Source: Terriglobales bacterium
Lineage (GTDB): Bacteria > Acidobacteriota > Terriglobia > Terriglobales > Acidobacteriaceae
Reading direction: 5' to 3'
Assembly (NCBI GenBank): GCA_025934735.1
Contig: JAICWP010000026.1
Span: forward strand, 1-61,263
DNA length: 61,263 nt
Part shown: positions 9,812 through 19,669 of the stretch, piece by piece
Numbering within the stretch: position 1 is the first letter of the stretch
Layout: each line of letters begins with the position of its first letter
The notes under the pieces: generated by a model
What the model was told of the DNA's origin: nothing
The model's input: only the letters and a program-made list of their open reading frames with translations
The model's database searches: none
Program-made: the position numbers and the translations under genes

Positions 9812-11257
9812 TTGGACGAACCGTACATAGTGCCGTTGTTCCCGGGGAAGGAGGCATGGGCGGCCTCTGCCCTAGAGGTTTACGCTTGCCTCGACGGGCG
9901 CTTCAAGGGTGATTTGTTGCGCCCCGGAGAAAGTGGCTACAAAGATGCGCGTGCGGTTTGGAACGGCATGGTTTCGCGCTCACCCTGGCTGATAGCGCGC
10001 TGCGCAGACGTAACCGACGTGCAAATGGTGGTCAAGGCGGCCTCCGCGACTGGAATCCTCACCGCCATCCGCTGTGGGGGTCACAGCCTTGCAGGTTTTG
10101 GCACCTGCGATGGCCTGGTCATAGACCTCTCGAGAATGCGCGCAGTTACTCTTGATTCGCATAAGCGCCGAGCGTGGATCAGTGGCGGTTGCCTTCTGGG
10201 TTCGATTGACAGCGCGACACAAAAAGCAGGACTGGTGTTTCCCTCGGGAGTCGTTTCTCACACTGGCGCGTCCGGCCTCATCTTGGGTGGGGGGACAGGA
10301 TGGCTCACTCGACGATTCGGACTGTCTTGCGACAATGTCGACCGGTTCACCGTGGTGACTGCTGACGGTTCCCTAGTGCAATGTAGTGAATCGGAAAATC
10401 CCGATTTGTTTTGGGCCCTGCGGGGTGGCGGCGGCAACTTCGGAGTGGTGACTGAATTTGAGCTCAGGCTACATCCGCTTACCTCGGTGGTGCTCGGAGA
10501 AGGGCTGTGCCCTGCGCCGAATATTCACCGACTGCTCCAATTCTGGAGAGAGTTCATGGCCGATGCCCCCTTCGATTTGAAGTGGAACATCGATCTGCGC
10601 CTGACATCACAAGCAAAGAACGTGCCCATTGATCTGCGCGGGCAGCCGGTCGCGGGGAGCTCTGTCCTCTGGACTGGCGATCCCAAAGACGGGCATGCCT
10701 ATGTTGAGCGTGCTCTGTCACTGTGCAATCGAGATTCTGTGTGCATCAAGAGCATGTCATTTTTGGAACTACAAACCATGGCCGATCTCGCCTTCCCCCA
10801 CGGACGCCGCTATTACACGAAATCGGGTTACTTTGCAGATCTCGACGACACCACGATTGATCAATTAATGACAGCGGTATCTGAGATTCCGTCCCCAGAA
10901 ACTCAGATTGAACTCGCCTATTTGGGTGCCGCTGCGGCACGGGTCTCGGCGACCGAGACCGCATTTGGCGACCGCAGCACTCCTATCATCATGAACTTGC
11001 TTGCAACCTGGACCGAGCCAAGTCTCGATGCCTCCAACATTTCATGGGTCCGCCGCCTGTTCCAGAGACTCCGGCCAGCCATGAAACCGGGTGTTTACGT
11101 CAATTTCATGAGTGCGGACGAGCAGGATCGTGTGCCCGAGGCCTATCACGAACGGTGGGAGCGCATAGTGGAGGTGAAGTCACACTATGATCCGACGAAC
11201 TTCTTCCGACTCAATCAGAATGTTCCGCCAAAGAGCTCGCTCGAAAACATCCCATAA
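9812..11257 (+). CDS. FAD-linked oxidase (BBE-like, VAO fold)
   Basis: Flavin oxidoreductase with an FAD_binding_4 domain and a C-terminal berberine-bridge-like segment (YVNFMSADE...NFFRLNQN). GGHS at 89-92 contains H91, the usual covalent FAD histidine. The second cysteinyl attachment seen in bicovalent members is replaced by VVSHTG, so single attachment is expected. No signal peptide is visible. The substrate is probably a sugar, polyol or aromatic alcohol by family, not by sequence. The only start in frame is TTG 9812 with no clear Shine-Dalgarno, so the extreme N-terminus is uncertain. It converges on the permease gene with 4 bases between stop codons. Confidence 0.85.
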   Translation: MDEPYIVPLFPGKEAWAASALEVYACLDGRFKGDLLRPGESGYKDARAVWNGMVSRSPWLIARCADVTDVQMVVKAASATGILTAIRCGGHSLAGFGTCDGLVIDLSRMRAVTLDSHKRRAWISGGCLLGSIDSATQKAGLVFPSGVVSHTGASGLILGGGTGWLTRRFGLSCDNVDRFTVVTADGSLVQCSESENPDLFWALRGGGGNFGVVTEFELRLHPLTSVVLGEGLCPAPNIHRLLQFWREFMADAPFDLKWNIDLRLTSQAKNVPIDLRGQPVAGSSVLWTGDPKDGHAYVERALSLCNRDSVCIKSMSFLELQTMADLAFPHGRRYYTKSGYFADLDDTTIDQLMTAVSEIPSPETQIELAYLGAAAARVSATETAFGDRSTPIIMNLLATWTEPSLDASNISWVRRLFQRLRPAMKPGVYVNFMSADEQDRVPEAYHERWERIVEVKSHYDPTNFFRLNQNVPPKSSLENIP

Positions 11258-11261
11258 CCGT

Positions 11262-12704
11262 TCAGCGTGATCGATAAAAAGCGTACACAACCAGCATCAC
11301 CAGCAAGAGTGGGGCAAAGGTCGGAATGGTGTATTCCAGGCCCTTCACCCAGAAGGTACTTAGCGCAATTGCAATCAGCGCGGCCAAGGCCAGCAATGTC
11401 GGCCAAGGGTGAGCGGGCAATTTGAGAGGCAGCCCTGCGACAATATCGGGAGCAATGGCTCGGCGAAAACGCAGATGAGTGACCAGGATGACGATCCACA
11501 CATAAAACATGCCGGCCACGGCGGTTCCATACAGAAATAAGAACGCGTTGTTGGGCGAAAAAATGGCCATCAGGATGGCGGCGATCATTCCCCCGCTGGA
11601 GACGGCGAGAGCGCGGTGAGGAACACCGTTGCGGCTCAAATACCCGAGCCACACCGGCGCATAGTTGCCGCGTGACAGCGAAAACAACATGCGTGTGGAG
11701 GTATACAGGTTGGTATTGGCGCTGGAAAGGGCGGCGGTGATGACCACCAGATTCATGATGCCAGCGGCGAACGGAATTCCAACCGCCTGGAACGCCCTGA
11801 CAAATGGACTGCCATTGATGGTCGAGCTGCCAGTCTGGTTCCACGGCGTCATAGCCAGCATCACGGTCATGGCCAGCACATAAAAAATAATCAACCGGTA
11901 GACGATCGTGCGCATGGCGCGCGGAATACTGGCGGAAGGATTCTGAGCTTCTCCGGCAGTCACGGCGATTACCTCGACTCCCATATAGCTGGTGATAGCC
12001 AGCGTGAGCGCCATCCATACTCCGTGCCAGCCGTGGGGAAGAAATCCGCCGTGCTGGGTGAGATTGGCCAATCCCACCGCGCGCCACGGGCCCAAGCCAG
12101 TGATGAGCAACACTCCGACCCCAATGAAAATCACAATGGCGAGTACCTTGATGAAAGCGAACCAGTACTCCAGTTCGCCGAAGTTGCTGACCTGCAGGGC
12201 GTTAAGCGCGATCAATCCCGCCGAAACGAGAAGCACCCACATCCATCCGGCGACGTGGGGAAACCAAAAACCAAAATAAATGGCGGCGGCGGTAACCTCG
12301 GCTCCGATGGCGATGATCTGCACCACGCCATAGGTGGCGCGAACCGTGAAACCTGCCCAGGCGGAGAGATACTTCTCGGCATAGATTCCGAAGGAACCGG
12401 CCACGGGATGCACGACCGCCATTTCAGCTAACGCATAAGCCATAACGATTGCAATCAGGGCGCCGAGCACATAGCTGAGGATCACTCCTGGGCCGGCGAG
12501 TTCAATGGTGAGGCTGCTTCCCAGGAATAGCCCCACGCCAATGGCGCCTCCGATGGCAATCATCGTCAGTTGCCGCGAAGTCAAGCCGCGATGCAGATGC
12601 TCCTGCTCCCCAAGCGTAGGGGAGCCTGGCCCAGGGGAGGGTGCGGTACTGGCAGAAGCTGGCTTTGAAATGGCCACGGTAGGTCCGCTATGAGCCGATC
12701 GCAC
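11262..12704 (-). CDS. APC-family amino acid permease
   Basis: Twelve-helix cytoplasmic-membrane transporter of the amino acid/polyamine/organocation superfamily. TM1 carries the signature IAIGGAIGVGLFLGSS, typical of the AAT subfamily. A cytoplasmic tail of about 40 residues precedes TM1 and is rich in Pro and Ser. The start is GTG 12704, which lies inside the end of the upstream aminotransferase gene (17-base overlap), suggesting translational coupling. It is the last gene of the five-gene minus operon and probably imports the amino acid or small amine released by the upstream enzymes. Confidence 0.9.
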   Translation of the reverse strand: MRSAHSGPTVAISKPASASTAPSPGPGSPTLGEQEHLHRGLTSRQLTMIAIGGAIGVGLFLGSSLTIELAGPGVILSYVLGALIAIVMAYALAEMAVVHPVAGSFGIYAEKYLSAWAGFTVRATYGVVQIIAIGAEVTAAAIYFGFWFPHVAGWMWVLLVSAGLIALNALQVSNFGELEYWFAFIKVLAIVIFIGVGVLLITGLGPWRAVGLANLTQHGGFLPHGWHGVWMALTLAITSYMGVEVIAVTAGEAQNPSASIPRAMRTIVYRLIIFYVLAMTVMLAMTPWNQTGSSTINGSPFVRAFQAVGIPFAAGIMNLVVITAALSSANTNLYTSTRMLFSLSRGNYAPVWLGYLSRNGVPHRALAVSSGGMIAAILMAIFSPNNAFLFLYGTAVAGMFYVWIVILVTHLRFRRAIAPDIVAGLPLKLPAHPWPTLLALAALIAIALSTFWVKGLEYTIPTFAPLLLVMLVVYAFYRSR

Positions 12705-13962
12705 GCTGGCGCGCGTGACCGGCGATGGCCTGCGTCACGTCAATGAACCTGTATATTTCTTCCACTGTGTTGTAGTGCGCGAGCGAGGCACGCACCGCAC
12801 CAGTCTCAGGAGAGATTCCCATACGCCGCAGAAGACGCGGAGAGTACATGTTGCCATCGCGTACTCCAATCGCGTTGTCGGAGCAGCCCTGGGCCACCGC
12901 AGCAGCTGGAATCCCATTGACGTTGAAGCAAACCGTCGGAACCCGCTGGTCGAGACGCCCGCAGTCCTTAATTCCGTAAACGGTAAGGTTATCGATTTCG
13001 GCGAACCGGCAGAGAAGCTCGCCGACGAGGATCTTTTCGTAACTACGGATCGCTTCCATCGAGTTCACTAACCCGGCGCGCGGTGAACCGTCAGCCGAAC
13101 CGGGGAGGACGCGCCGGCCGAGTTCCTGGAGGTAGCGCAGAGCGGCATCCATGCCGGCGACGTTTTCATAGACGTAGGTGCCGACTTCGATCTTGCCCGG
13201 AACCTCATCCGGGATGAAGTCCTCGCGAAACGTAGGCAAGCGCTCCAGAAGCTTACGTTTTCCCCACAAGAATCCCATATGGGGGGCGAAGATTTTGTAA
13301 CCGGAGCAGACCAGGTAATCACAATCCCAATCCTGCACGTCAATCACGCCATGCGGGGCATAGTGGACCGCGTCGAGAAAAACCTCGGCGCCGGCGGAGT
13401 GCGCCATGCGGGCAACTCCTTTGACGTCTACGATCGAGCCTAGCGCATTGGACGCGACGGCGCACGACACCAGCCGGGTCTGGTCATTCAGCAGAGGCTG
13501 CAAATCGCTGGTGTGCAGGGTTCCATCTGCGCGCACCCTCCACCAGCGGATCTCCGCGCCTCTGCTCTGCAATGCGAGCCAGGTGGCAATGTTCGCCTCG
13601 TGGTCCAGGTCGGTAAGGATAATTTCCTTCCGCTTGCCCAGAATATCGGCAATGGCCAGGCTGACCAGACGAATGAAAGACGTGGCATTCATACCGAATG
13701 CTACCTCGCAGGGATCGCGCGCGTTGAGAAAAACGGCGACACTCTCGCGGGCGCTCTGGAGCGCGGCATCCACGGCCTGGCTCTTGCCGTAGCGCCCGCC
13801 GCGCTGAACGTTGTGGCGCACGAGGTGCTGTTCAACTGCCTCCAGTACCACCTGCGGGACTTGGGCGCCAGCCCCATTGTCGAAAAAAGTGAAATTGTCG
13901 CCCGTGTTCAGGGCTGGGAACTGCTGCCGAACCCAATCAATGGGAAAACTCGATTTGACCAT
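12688..13962 (-). CDS. class V aminotransferase, cysteine desulfurase-like (VC1184 type)
   Basis: PLP enzyme of fold type I, 424 residues. The PLP lysine is K223 in CSGYKIFAP, the PLP-pyridine aspartate is D197 in FLDAVHYAP, and DHEAN at 120-124 supplies the stacking His. The N-terminal FFDNGAGAQVP and GGRYGKS segments match the cysteine-desulfurase-like VC1184 family better than IscS or SufS, and no Suf or Isc scaffold genes are nearby. The reaction may therefore be C-S lyase, epimerase or amine removal on the imported substrate. It sits 2 bases after the metallo-hydrolase stop and overlaps the permease. Confidence 0.88.
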   Translation of the reverse strand: MVKSSFPIDWVRQQFPALNTGDNFTFFDNGAGAQVPQVVLEAVEQHLVRHNVQRGGRYGKSQAVDAALQSARESVAVFLNARDPCEVAFGMNATSFIRLVSLAIADILGKRKEIILTDLDHEANIATWLALQSRGAEIRWWRVRADGTLHTSDLQPLLNDQTRLVSCAVASNALGSIVDVKGVARMAHSAGAEVFLDAVHYAPHGVIDVQDWDCDYLVCSGYKIFAPHMGFLWGKRKLLERLPTFREDFIPDEVPGKIEVGTYVYENVAGMDAALRYLQELGRRVLPGSADGSPRAGLVNSMEAIRSYEKILVGELLCRFAEIDNLTVYGIKDCGRLDQRVPTVCFNVNGIPAAAVAQGCSDNAIGVRDGNMYSPRLLRRMGISPETGAVRASLAHYNTVEEIYRFIDVTQAIAGHARQRAIGS

Positions 13963-13964
13963 GT

Positions 13965-14834
13965 TTAATGTGCCTGTAGTTGCCTGTAGATGACGGCCGC
14001 GTTGTCGGCAAACGTCGCTTCGTAGTTAGGGTATTGGCGAAAATCAGCGTACTTGCCCAGGTTCACGTCGTGTCGCACCTGGTCGAGCGTTTCCCCGCGC
14101 TCTTTCATGGCTTTAACCTGCTGAAAGAGATCGCTCAGGTAGTCGCGGAACCGTCTCAGATCAGCCGCGGTGCCCAGTTCGAAATGGCCGGGAACCACGT
14201 GTTCCAGGGGAAGCTGCAACATGTGATTGAGAGCGTGGATCCAATTCTCGGCGCTGCCGTTGTCCATGGCGGGACAGGAGCGGTTGAGAAAAAGGTCCCC
14301 AGTGGCGATTACGCGCTGCTGGGGGAAGTACACGACGGCATCGCCGGAAGTGTGAGCCTTGCCGGGGAAATACACATCTACAGAGTAAGGATCGAGATAA
14401 ACGGTCACCTGATCCTGGAAGGTGACATTCGCGAGACGAAATTGAAAGGACTTCATTTGAGGGTTATGAATCAGCGCCAAGGTGCGGTCGCGAGTGAAGG
14501 CGGTGGTGATGACGACCGCGGCGTGTCCCACCACGCCATTTCCCCCCTGATGGTCGGGGTGATAGTGGGTGTTGATGATGAATTCTACGGGTAATCTGGA
14601 GACCTGGCGGATGGCCCCGAGCAACTTCCCACCCTCTATGAAGTTGAGTCCGGTGTCAACCACAAGGATGCCGTTGTGCCCGACCAGAAACGTGGAGTTA
14701 GAGCTCGCATCATTATCGGAGATGTAGGCGTAAAGTCCGGGGCCGATCTGTTCCACGGACGGCTTCGCAGCGGCTAGGCCGCAGCCGGCAAAGACCGCCA
14801 GAATCGTAATCCACCTGCAGATATGAAGACGCAT
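13965..14834 (-). CDS. exported metallo-beta-lactamase-fold hydrolase
   Basis: Zinc-dependent MBL-fold enzyme of 289 residues. The metal motif THYHPDHQGG gives H-x-H-x-D-H, with further ligands at the GDAVVYFP and VPGHFE segments. The N-terminal hydrophobic stretch (residues 7-23) is a signal peptide; VFAGC could be a weak lipobox. The domain family includes quinoprotein-relay SoxH-like proteins and beta-lactamases, so the substrate is open; a cyclic amide or ester would fit the operon. It lies 5 bases downstream of the TonB receptor stop and 2 bases before the aminotransferase. Confidence 0.88.
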   Translation of the reverse strand: MRLHICRWITILAVFAGCGLAAAKPSVEQIGPGLYAYISDNDASSNSTFLVGHNGILVVDTGLNFIEGGKLLGAIRQVSRLPVEFIINTHYHPDHQGGNGVVGHAAVVITTAFTRDRTLALIHNPQMKSFQFRLANVTFQDQVTVYLDPYSVDVYFPGKAHTSGDAVVYFPQQRVIATGDLFLNRSCPAMDNGSAENWIHALNHMLQLPLEHVVPGHFELGTAADLRRFRDYLSDLFQQVKAMKERGETLDQVRHDVNLGKYADFRQYPNYEATFADNAAVIYRQLQAH

Positions 14835-14839
14835 TTCCG

Positions 14840-17800
14840 TCAGAAACTGAGCTTCAGTGCGAACTGGATCAACCGCGGGCCGCCTGAACCGAGCCCGACA
14901 TTGTTCTGCGCCGCATCTGGCGTCGTGAATAGCGCTCCGAAATTAGGAGCCGCCAGAATATTGGCGGGCAAGGCAAAGCTAGGATGATTGAAGATGTTGA
15001 AAAGCTCCGTCCGGAATTGCGCATTCATGCGCTCGCCGATTTTGGTGTTCTTCAGGATGGAAAAGTCGAAATCGCGATATCCGGGGCCGGTGACGATATT
15101 CCGTCCGGCGGTGCCGAAGGTCAGCGGCTGGTTGTCGACGAAAGCGGCAGTGTTAAACCATTGCTGCACGGTGTGAGGTCCGCCATTGGGATCGCCGACC
15201 AGGTCAGGGCGGTCATTGCCCAGTCCAGTGCCGCTTAATCCCTTGCCGGTGAGAACTGAGAAGGGCTGGCCGGTTTGCAGGGTCAGAATACCGCCCAGCT
15301 CCCAGCCAGTGCCCACCAGCTTGGGCAGCCGGCGGAGGGCCGGCACGTCATAGTTAAAACTCCAGCTCAAGCGATGGCGAATATCAAAATCGGAACTGCC
15401 GTGCTCAGCTTTCAGATTGTAGTTGTCCTGGGGAAAGATGGTGGTTCCGTTGGCGCCCGAGCCGAAAAACACGGACGCTCCATCAATGGAATGCGACCAG
15501 GTGTAAGAGTTTAGGAACGAAAGACCGTGGCTGAAGCGCTTGTCCAGCTTGATCTGGAGACTGTTGTAGTTGGAGCTGACGGAGTCCTCGGCCTGGAACA
15601 ACTGGGCATAGCCGAAGTACGGTGTTCGCACCACGCTGGGCATCGCGCCCCATAGCTGATTGCTGTACAGGAACTGGGCTACACTCGGCGGAATGCCAAT
15701 GAGTTCCATACGGCTAATTACGTTGGGGGTTAGCTGGTCAATCTGTTGCTTGGTGATATAGGCCTGATCAATCTGGCGGAAACGCGGCAGCTTGGTGCCG
15801 GTGGTTCCAACGTAGGCGACATCCAGGAGCATGCGCGCCGGCAATTCATGCTGGATGCCAAAGTTGAACTGCTGGGCGTAGGGTGTGCGCAGATTCTGCT
15901 GGGTAATGGTAAGCACAGGAAATCCGGAGGGAGCAAAAGCGTTTGGCCATGCGGCAAACGGAAACGGAGTAAAGAAGTCGGGCAAATACGGCGGGTTCAG
16001 CATGGCATTGCCCGGAATGTTGCCGATGATGGTTTCGTAAAAAACGCCGTAAGCCGAACGAAGCACGGTCTTACCGTTGCTGAAAAGGTCCCAGGCGAGG
16101 CCAACGCGGGGAGCAAAATTGTTGTGGTCGCCGTCGTAGATGCCGCCCACCTGATGTTGGGTGACGATTCCCGAGGCTTGCAATGCCGTCACGTTGTTTT
16201 GAATCGTGGGATCGGTCGGATTCAGGAAGGTGGTGAAATTCTGCGGCCGCCACGAACTGAGCCGGCCATGCGCTTCAGACAACACAGTGTTCAGCTCATA
16301 GCGCAGGCCGTAGTTCAAGGTAGCGTTATGGCGCAGTTTGAAGCTGTCTTGTGCGAATAGGCCGTAGCTGCTGGTGCGGAAGTTACGATGCGAATCGCCG
16401 ACGAATTGCAGGGCGCCGTCGGGAATGCCCATCGCGAAATCAATCAGAGCGTTGGGAATGTTGACGGGATTCCCACCCGCGTCGGTGCCGGCCGTGTTGT
16501 CGAGCCCACTGAAGGTGATCTGGCCGTTGAAGGCCAAATCGTAGAGGCGGTTGAGCTGGATATAGCGAATATCCCCTCCCACTTTGAAAGAGTGTCGGGC
16601 GGTGGTGTGGGAAAGATTGTCAATCCACTGGAAAGTGTTGGTGGCGGTACGATTCGGCTGATCAATGCCTCCGCCGAGATTGCTGACCGAGGAACTTCCA
16701 CCGACGAACCCCCCGGCAAATGCAAGTTGCGGAATGTTGCCCAGGCTAAGGGCAGCGTTGGGCGCCCAGCCGGTGTTGAAACCGAAGTCGGCGGCCTTGG
16801 GCCCGGGCTCAGTGACCAGCGAAGTGTTCGAGCGGTTGAAGCCAAAACGAGCCTCGTTGAGCGTGCGGGGACTGAGCACTCGGGTGTAGGACAGGGCGAC
16901 CAGATGATTGGTGCCGTTTTGATTCAGTCCATAACCGGGCACGTTGGTTCCGCCCTGCCCCGGAGTAAAGGGAAAAAAAGTGTCAATTCGGCTGCGGCTG
17001 TAGCGGGCGGACAGGGTATCGGAACTGCGGAAATGGTGGTCCACTTTCACCAGAAACTGATCGGTCCCGTCGGTCTGATTGGGAGAGGAGATGAAATTAC
17101 CAGATGGGTCGCTTAGGTTCGGCTGCGGGAAGAGATTGAACAGGCGGGCGCTGACCGGGTTTACCGCGACCTTGATGGGATTTCCATTGTTGTCGGTGAA
17201 ATTGCCGGCGTGCTCGGCAACGGTAGGAACGTTGGTGATACGAGTAATCCCCGCCTGGCGGCGGAAGCCTTCGTAGTTCAGAAAAAAGAAAGTCTTGTTT
17301 TTAATGATGGGACCTCCCAGCGTGCCGCCGAACTGATTGAGACGCAGCGCCGACTTGGGAAAGCGTAACTCATTAAAAAAGTTGCGCGCATCCAGAGTAT
17401 CGTTGCGGAAAAATTCATAAACCGATCCGTGCAACTGGTTCGAGCCGGATTTAGTAACCAAGTTGACCACTGAACCGGTGTTTCTCCCGTATTCGGCAGA
17501 AAAGGTGTTGGTCTGAACTTCAAACTCCTGAATGGAATCAATGGACGGAATCTGCGCCGCAGCTCCGCCGAAGTAATCGTTGTTGTCAATGCCATCCACC
17601 ATGAAATTGTTGGATGTGGAACGCTGTCCATTGGAGGAGAAGCCGGAGACGCCGCCTTCTCCACCCTGCTGGCCGCCGCCGCCGGCGGAACTGGCAACTC
17701 CAGGATTCAAACGTGCCAGTTGCGCAAAGTCGCGGCCGTTGAGCGGCAGTTCCTCCACTTTGCGATTGTCAATGATCTCGCCCCGCTTCGCGGTCTCGAT

Positions 17801-18190
17801 CTCGGTTAAGGTGGTGTCGGCCTGAACTTCCACCGTTTCATTCTTGACGCCAATGTGGAGCACGACATTAACGCTGCGGATCTGGTCCACGCCTACCTCG
17901 ACGCCGCTGCTGGTAGCGGTGCCGAATCCCGGCGCTTCGGCCTTGATCCGGTAGGTGCCCGTGGGCAATGCCATCAGGCGGAAGAGGCCGTTGCCGGTCG
18001 TAGTTGTTTCCCGTTGTAGGCCGGTGGAGATATTGCTGACCGTGACCTTGGCTCCGGCGATGTTGGCGCCTTTTTCGTCGCGTATGGCGCCCACAATTCC
18101 GCCTTGAGTGGTCTGACCCGCGCAATTAGCAGCAACAACAAGAGCTAGAACAATCCAGAACACGCTGCGGTTCAAGATCGAGTGCCGCAT
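14840..18190 (-). CDS. Oar-type TonB-dependent receptor 1
   Basis: Outer-membrane receptor of 1,116 residues. After a signal peptide (ends CAGQ) comes a carboxypeptidase-regulatory-like beta-sandwich (residues about 29-115, with GAKVTVSN and YRIKAEAPGF). A plug domain follows with LPLNGRDFAQL and MVDGIDNND. The remainder is the barrel, ending in IQFALKLSF with the usual terminal aromatic. Acidobacteria carry many such proteins; the cargo is inferred from neighbours to be peptides or amino-acid conjugates. It is the second gene of the minus operon, 44 bases after the amidohydrolase. Confidence 0.93.
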   Translation of the reverse strand: MRHSILNRSVFWIVLALVVAANCAGQTTQGGIVGAIRDEKGANIAGAKVTVSNISTGLQRETTTTGNGLFRLMALPTGTYRIKAEAPGFGTATSSGVEVGVDQIRSVNVVLHIGVKNETVEVQADTTLTEIETAKRGEIIDNRKVEELPLNGRDFAQLARLNPGVASSAGGGGQQGGEGGVSGFSSNGQRSTSNNFMVDGIDNNDYFGGAAAQIPSIDSIQEFEVQTNTFSAEYGRNTGSVVNLVTKSGSNQLHGSVYEFFRNDTLDARNFFNELRFPKSALRLNQFGGTLGGPIIKNKTFFFLNYEGFRRQAGITRITNVPTVAEHAGNFTDNNGNPIKVAVNPVSARLFNLFPQPNLSDPSGNFISSPNQTDGTDQFLVKVDHHFRSSDTLSARYSRSRIDTFFPFTPGQGGTNVPGYGLNQNGTNHLVALSYTRVLSPRTLNEARFGFNRSNTSLVTEPGPKAADFGFNTGWAPNAALSLGNIPQLAFAGGFVGGSSSVSNLGGGIDQPNRTATNTFQWIDNLSHTTARHSFKVGGDIRYIQLNRLYDLAFNGQITFSGLDNTAGTDAGGNPVNIPNALIDFAMGIPDGALQFVGDSHRNFRTSSYGLFAQDSFKLRHNATLNYGLRYELNTVLSEAHGRLSSWRPQNFTTFLNPTDPTIQNNVTALQASGIVTQHQVGGIYDGDHNNFAPRVGLAWDLFSNGKTVLRSAYGVFYETIIGNIPGNAMLNPPYLPDFFTPFPFAAWPNAFAPSGFPVLTITQQNLRTPYAQQFNFGIQHELPARMLLDVAYVGTTGTKLPRFRQIDQAYITKQQIDQLTPNVISRMELIGIPPSVAQFLYSNQLWGAMPSVVRTPYFGYAQLFQAEDSVSSNYNSLQIKLDKRFSHGLSFLNSYTWSHSIDGASVFFGSGANGTTIFPQDNYNLKAEHGSSDFDIRHRLSWSFNYDVPALRRLPKLVGTGWELGGILTLQTGQPFSVLTGKGLSGTGLGNDRPDLVGDPNGGPHTVQQWFNTAAFVDNQPLTFGTAGRNIVTGPGYRDFDFSILKNTKIGERMNAQFRTELFNIFNHPSFALPANILAAPNFGALFTTPDAAQNNVGLGSGGPRLIQFALKLSF

Positions 18191-18234
18191 AGATCCCCCT
18201 AGTTACAACACTTTCGGAATGATTGCCAAACGGT

Positions 18235-19587
18235 TCAATGCCTCACCTGTACGTTGGCGGCTGAAGATTCAGCCGAGATTTCGTTCTTGTAAACCATGCC
18301 ATCTTTCATCACGAACTGTACATGCTGGAGCAAACGAATGTCGGCCAGCGGGTCGCCTTGCACGGCAACGATGTCGGCAAATAACCCCGGGCGGATGGCG
18401 CCGATGCGATCGGACCACCCCATCAGCTCGGCGGCGTTGCTCGTGCCCGCCTGCAGGGCCTGCACAGGGGTTAATCCCAGGGTCACCATGGCCCAGAACT
18501 CGCCGCCATTCAACCCGTGGGGGTAGACTCCGGCATCCGTTCCTAGTGCAACGCGCACTCCGTTGCGAAATGCGTTGGCCACGTTTTTCTTGGCCGCGGG
18601 AATGATGATTGCCGCTTTCTCGACCACCCATGGGGCGAGATCCATTTCCGACTCGTGTTGTTCGAACCAGAACAGCGGATACGATGTGGGCACCAGAAAG
18701 GTGTGGTGTTCCTTCATGAGCTCGATGCCCTCTTGGTCGAGAAAAATGCCGTGCTCGATGGAATCAACCCCTGCCCGCACCGCGTCCTTGATGGCAATGG
18801 TGGAGTGAGCATGGGTGGCGACTTTGCGACCGAGCCTGTGCGCCTCGGCAATCAAGACTCTCATCTCCTCCGGACTGTACTGCTCGAGAAGAGGGTTATC
18901 ACCTTTGGAGAACACCCCGCCGGACGCGCAAAACTTCACCACATCCGCGCCGTATTTGATCACCTCGCGGACGCGGTGCATGATCGCCTCGGGACCATCC
19001 GCGACGCCTTCCGCGGAGTAGTGGAATTCAAAGGGAAGGAGATTGTTGTCGCAATGTCCGCCGGTAATGCCCAGGGGAGGGCCGGAAACCTGCATGCGCG
19101 GGCCGATGACGTCGCCGTCATTGATGGCATCGCGCAGCGCGACATCGGCGTAGCCCTCCGCGCCGACATTGCGAACGGTGGTGAATCCCGCCAACAACGT
19201 GAGGCGCGCATTCTTGGCCCCGATCAGAGCGGCGCGAGGCGTGGAGATGCCCAGGCTCTCGTACCCGCCCCCGCCAGCGTTCATCGTGAGGTGGGTATGC
19301 GCGTCAATGAAACCAGGCAGGAGGGTTGCTTGTCCCAAATCGATCAGCTTTGCGCCCGAGGGCACAGTTGTCCCATAGGAAACCGTTTCAATCTTATTGC
19401 CGCGAATGACGATTACAGGCCGCTCGATCATGCGGCCGGAAACTGGGTCAAATAGTTTTCCGGCTTTGAGGACGATGGCTTGCGCCTGCGGCGGCGGCTG
19501 GGCTGCAAGTTCCGGCCCAGAACAGATGCAGAGGGCGAGCAAACCGATGCACCACAACCAGCAAATGCGGCGAGGGCTTAGAGCCAT
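18235..19587 (-). CDS. exported metal-dependent amidohydrolase (imidazolonepropionase/prolidase-like)
   Basis: Amidohydrolase-superfamily enzyme of 450 residues with a signal peptide of about 29 residues. All binuclear-site ligands are visible: H97 and H99 in DAHTHL, carboxylated K218 in VVKFCASGG, H261 in ATHAHS (H259 is adjacent), H279 in SIEHG, and D351 in LGTDAG. Close family members hydrolyse Xaa-Pro or Xaa-Arg dipeptides and N-acyl amino acids. Being exported and first in the operon, it probably processes the substrate before the permease takes it up. A TTGACA/TACGTT promoter lies 52 bases upstream. Confidence 0.92.
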   Translation of the reverse strand: MALSPRRICWLWCIGLLALCICSGPELAAQPPPQAQAIVLKAGKLFDPVSGRMIERPVIVIRGNKIETVSYGTTVPSGAKLIDLGQATLLPGFIDAHTHLTMNAGGGGYESLGISTPRAALIGAKNARLTLLAGFTTVRNVGAEGYADVALRDAINDGDVIGPRMQVSGPPLGITGGHCDNNLLPFEFHYSAEGVADGPEAIMHRVREVIKYGADVVKFCASGGVFSKGDNPLLEQYSPEEMRVLIAEAHRLGRKVATHAHSTIAIKDAVRAGVDSIEHGIFLDQEGIELMKEHHTFLVPTSYPLFWFEQHESEMDLAPWVVEKAAIIIPAAKKNVANAFRNGVRVALGTDAGVYPHGLNGGEFWAMVTLGLTPVQALQAGTSNAAELMGWSDRIGAIRPGLFADIVAVQGDPLADIRLLQHVQFVMKDGMVYKNEISAESSAANVQVRH

Positions 19588-19639
19588 GGATCGCTCCCTG
19601 GTACGGGCAGGCAGTTAATCCACTCGTGTGAGTCGCGAG

Positions 19640-19669
19640 AACGTACCTCCAGCGATCCTGTGGTGTCAA
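19640..19669 (-). promoter_or_regulatory. predicted sigma70-type promoter of the minus operon
   Basis: On the minus strand a perfect TTGACA (19664-19669) is followed by an 18-base spacer and TACGTT (19640-19645). This places the start of transcription some 45 bases before the amidohydrolase ATG. It lies in the divergent gap shared with the GntR gene. Confidence 0.55.

Noticed and set aside
11258-11261. Bidirectional terminator between the oxidase and permease genes
   Set aside because: There are only 4 bases between the stop codons and no stem with flanking T-runs around them.
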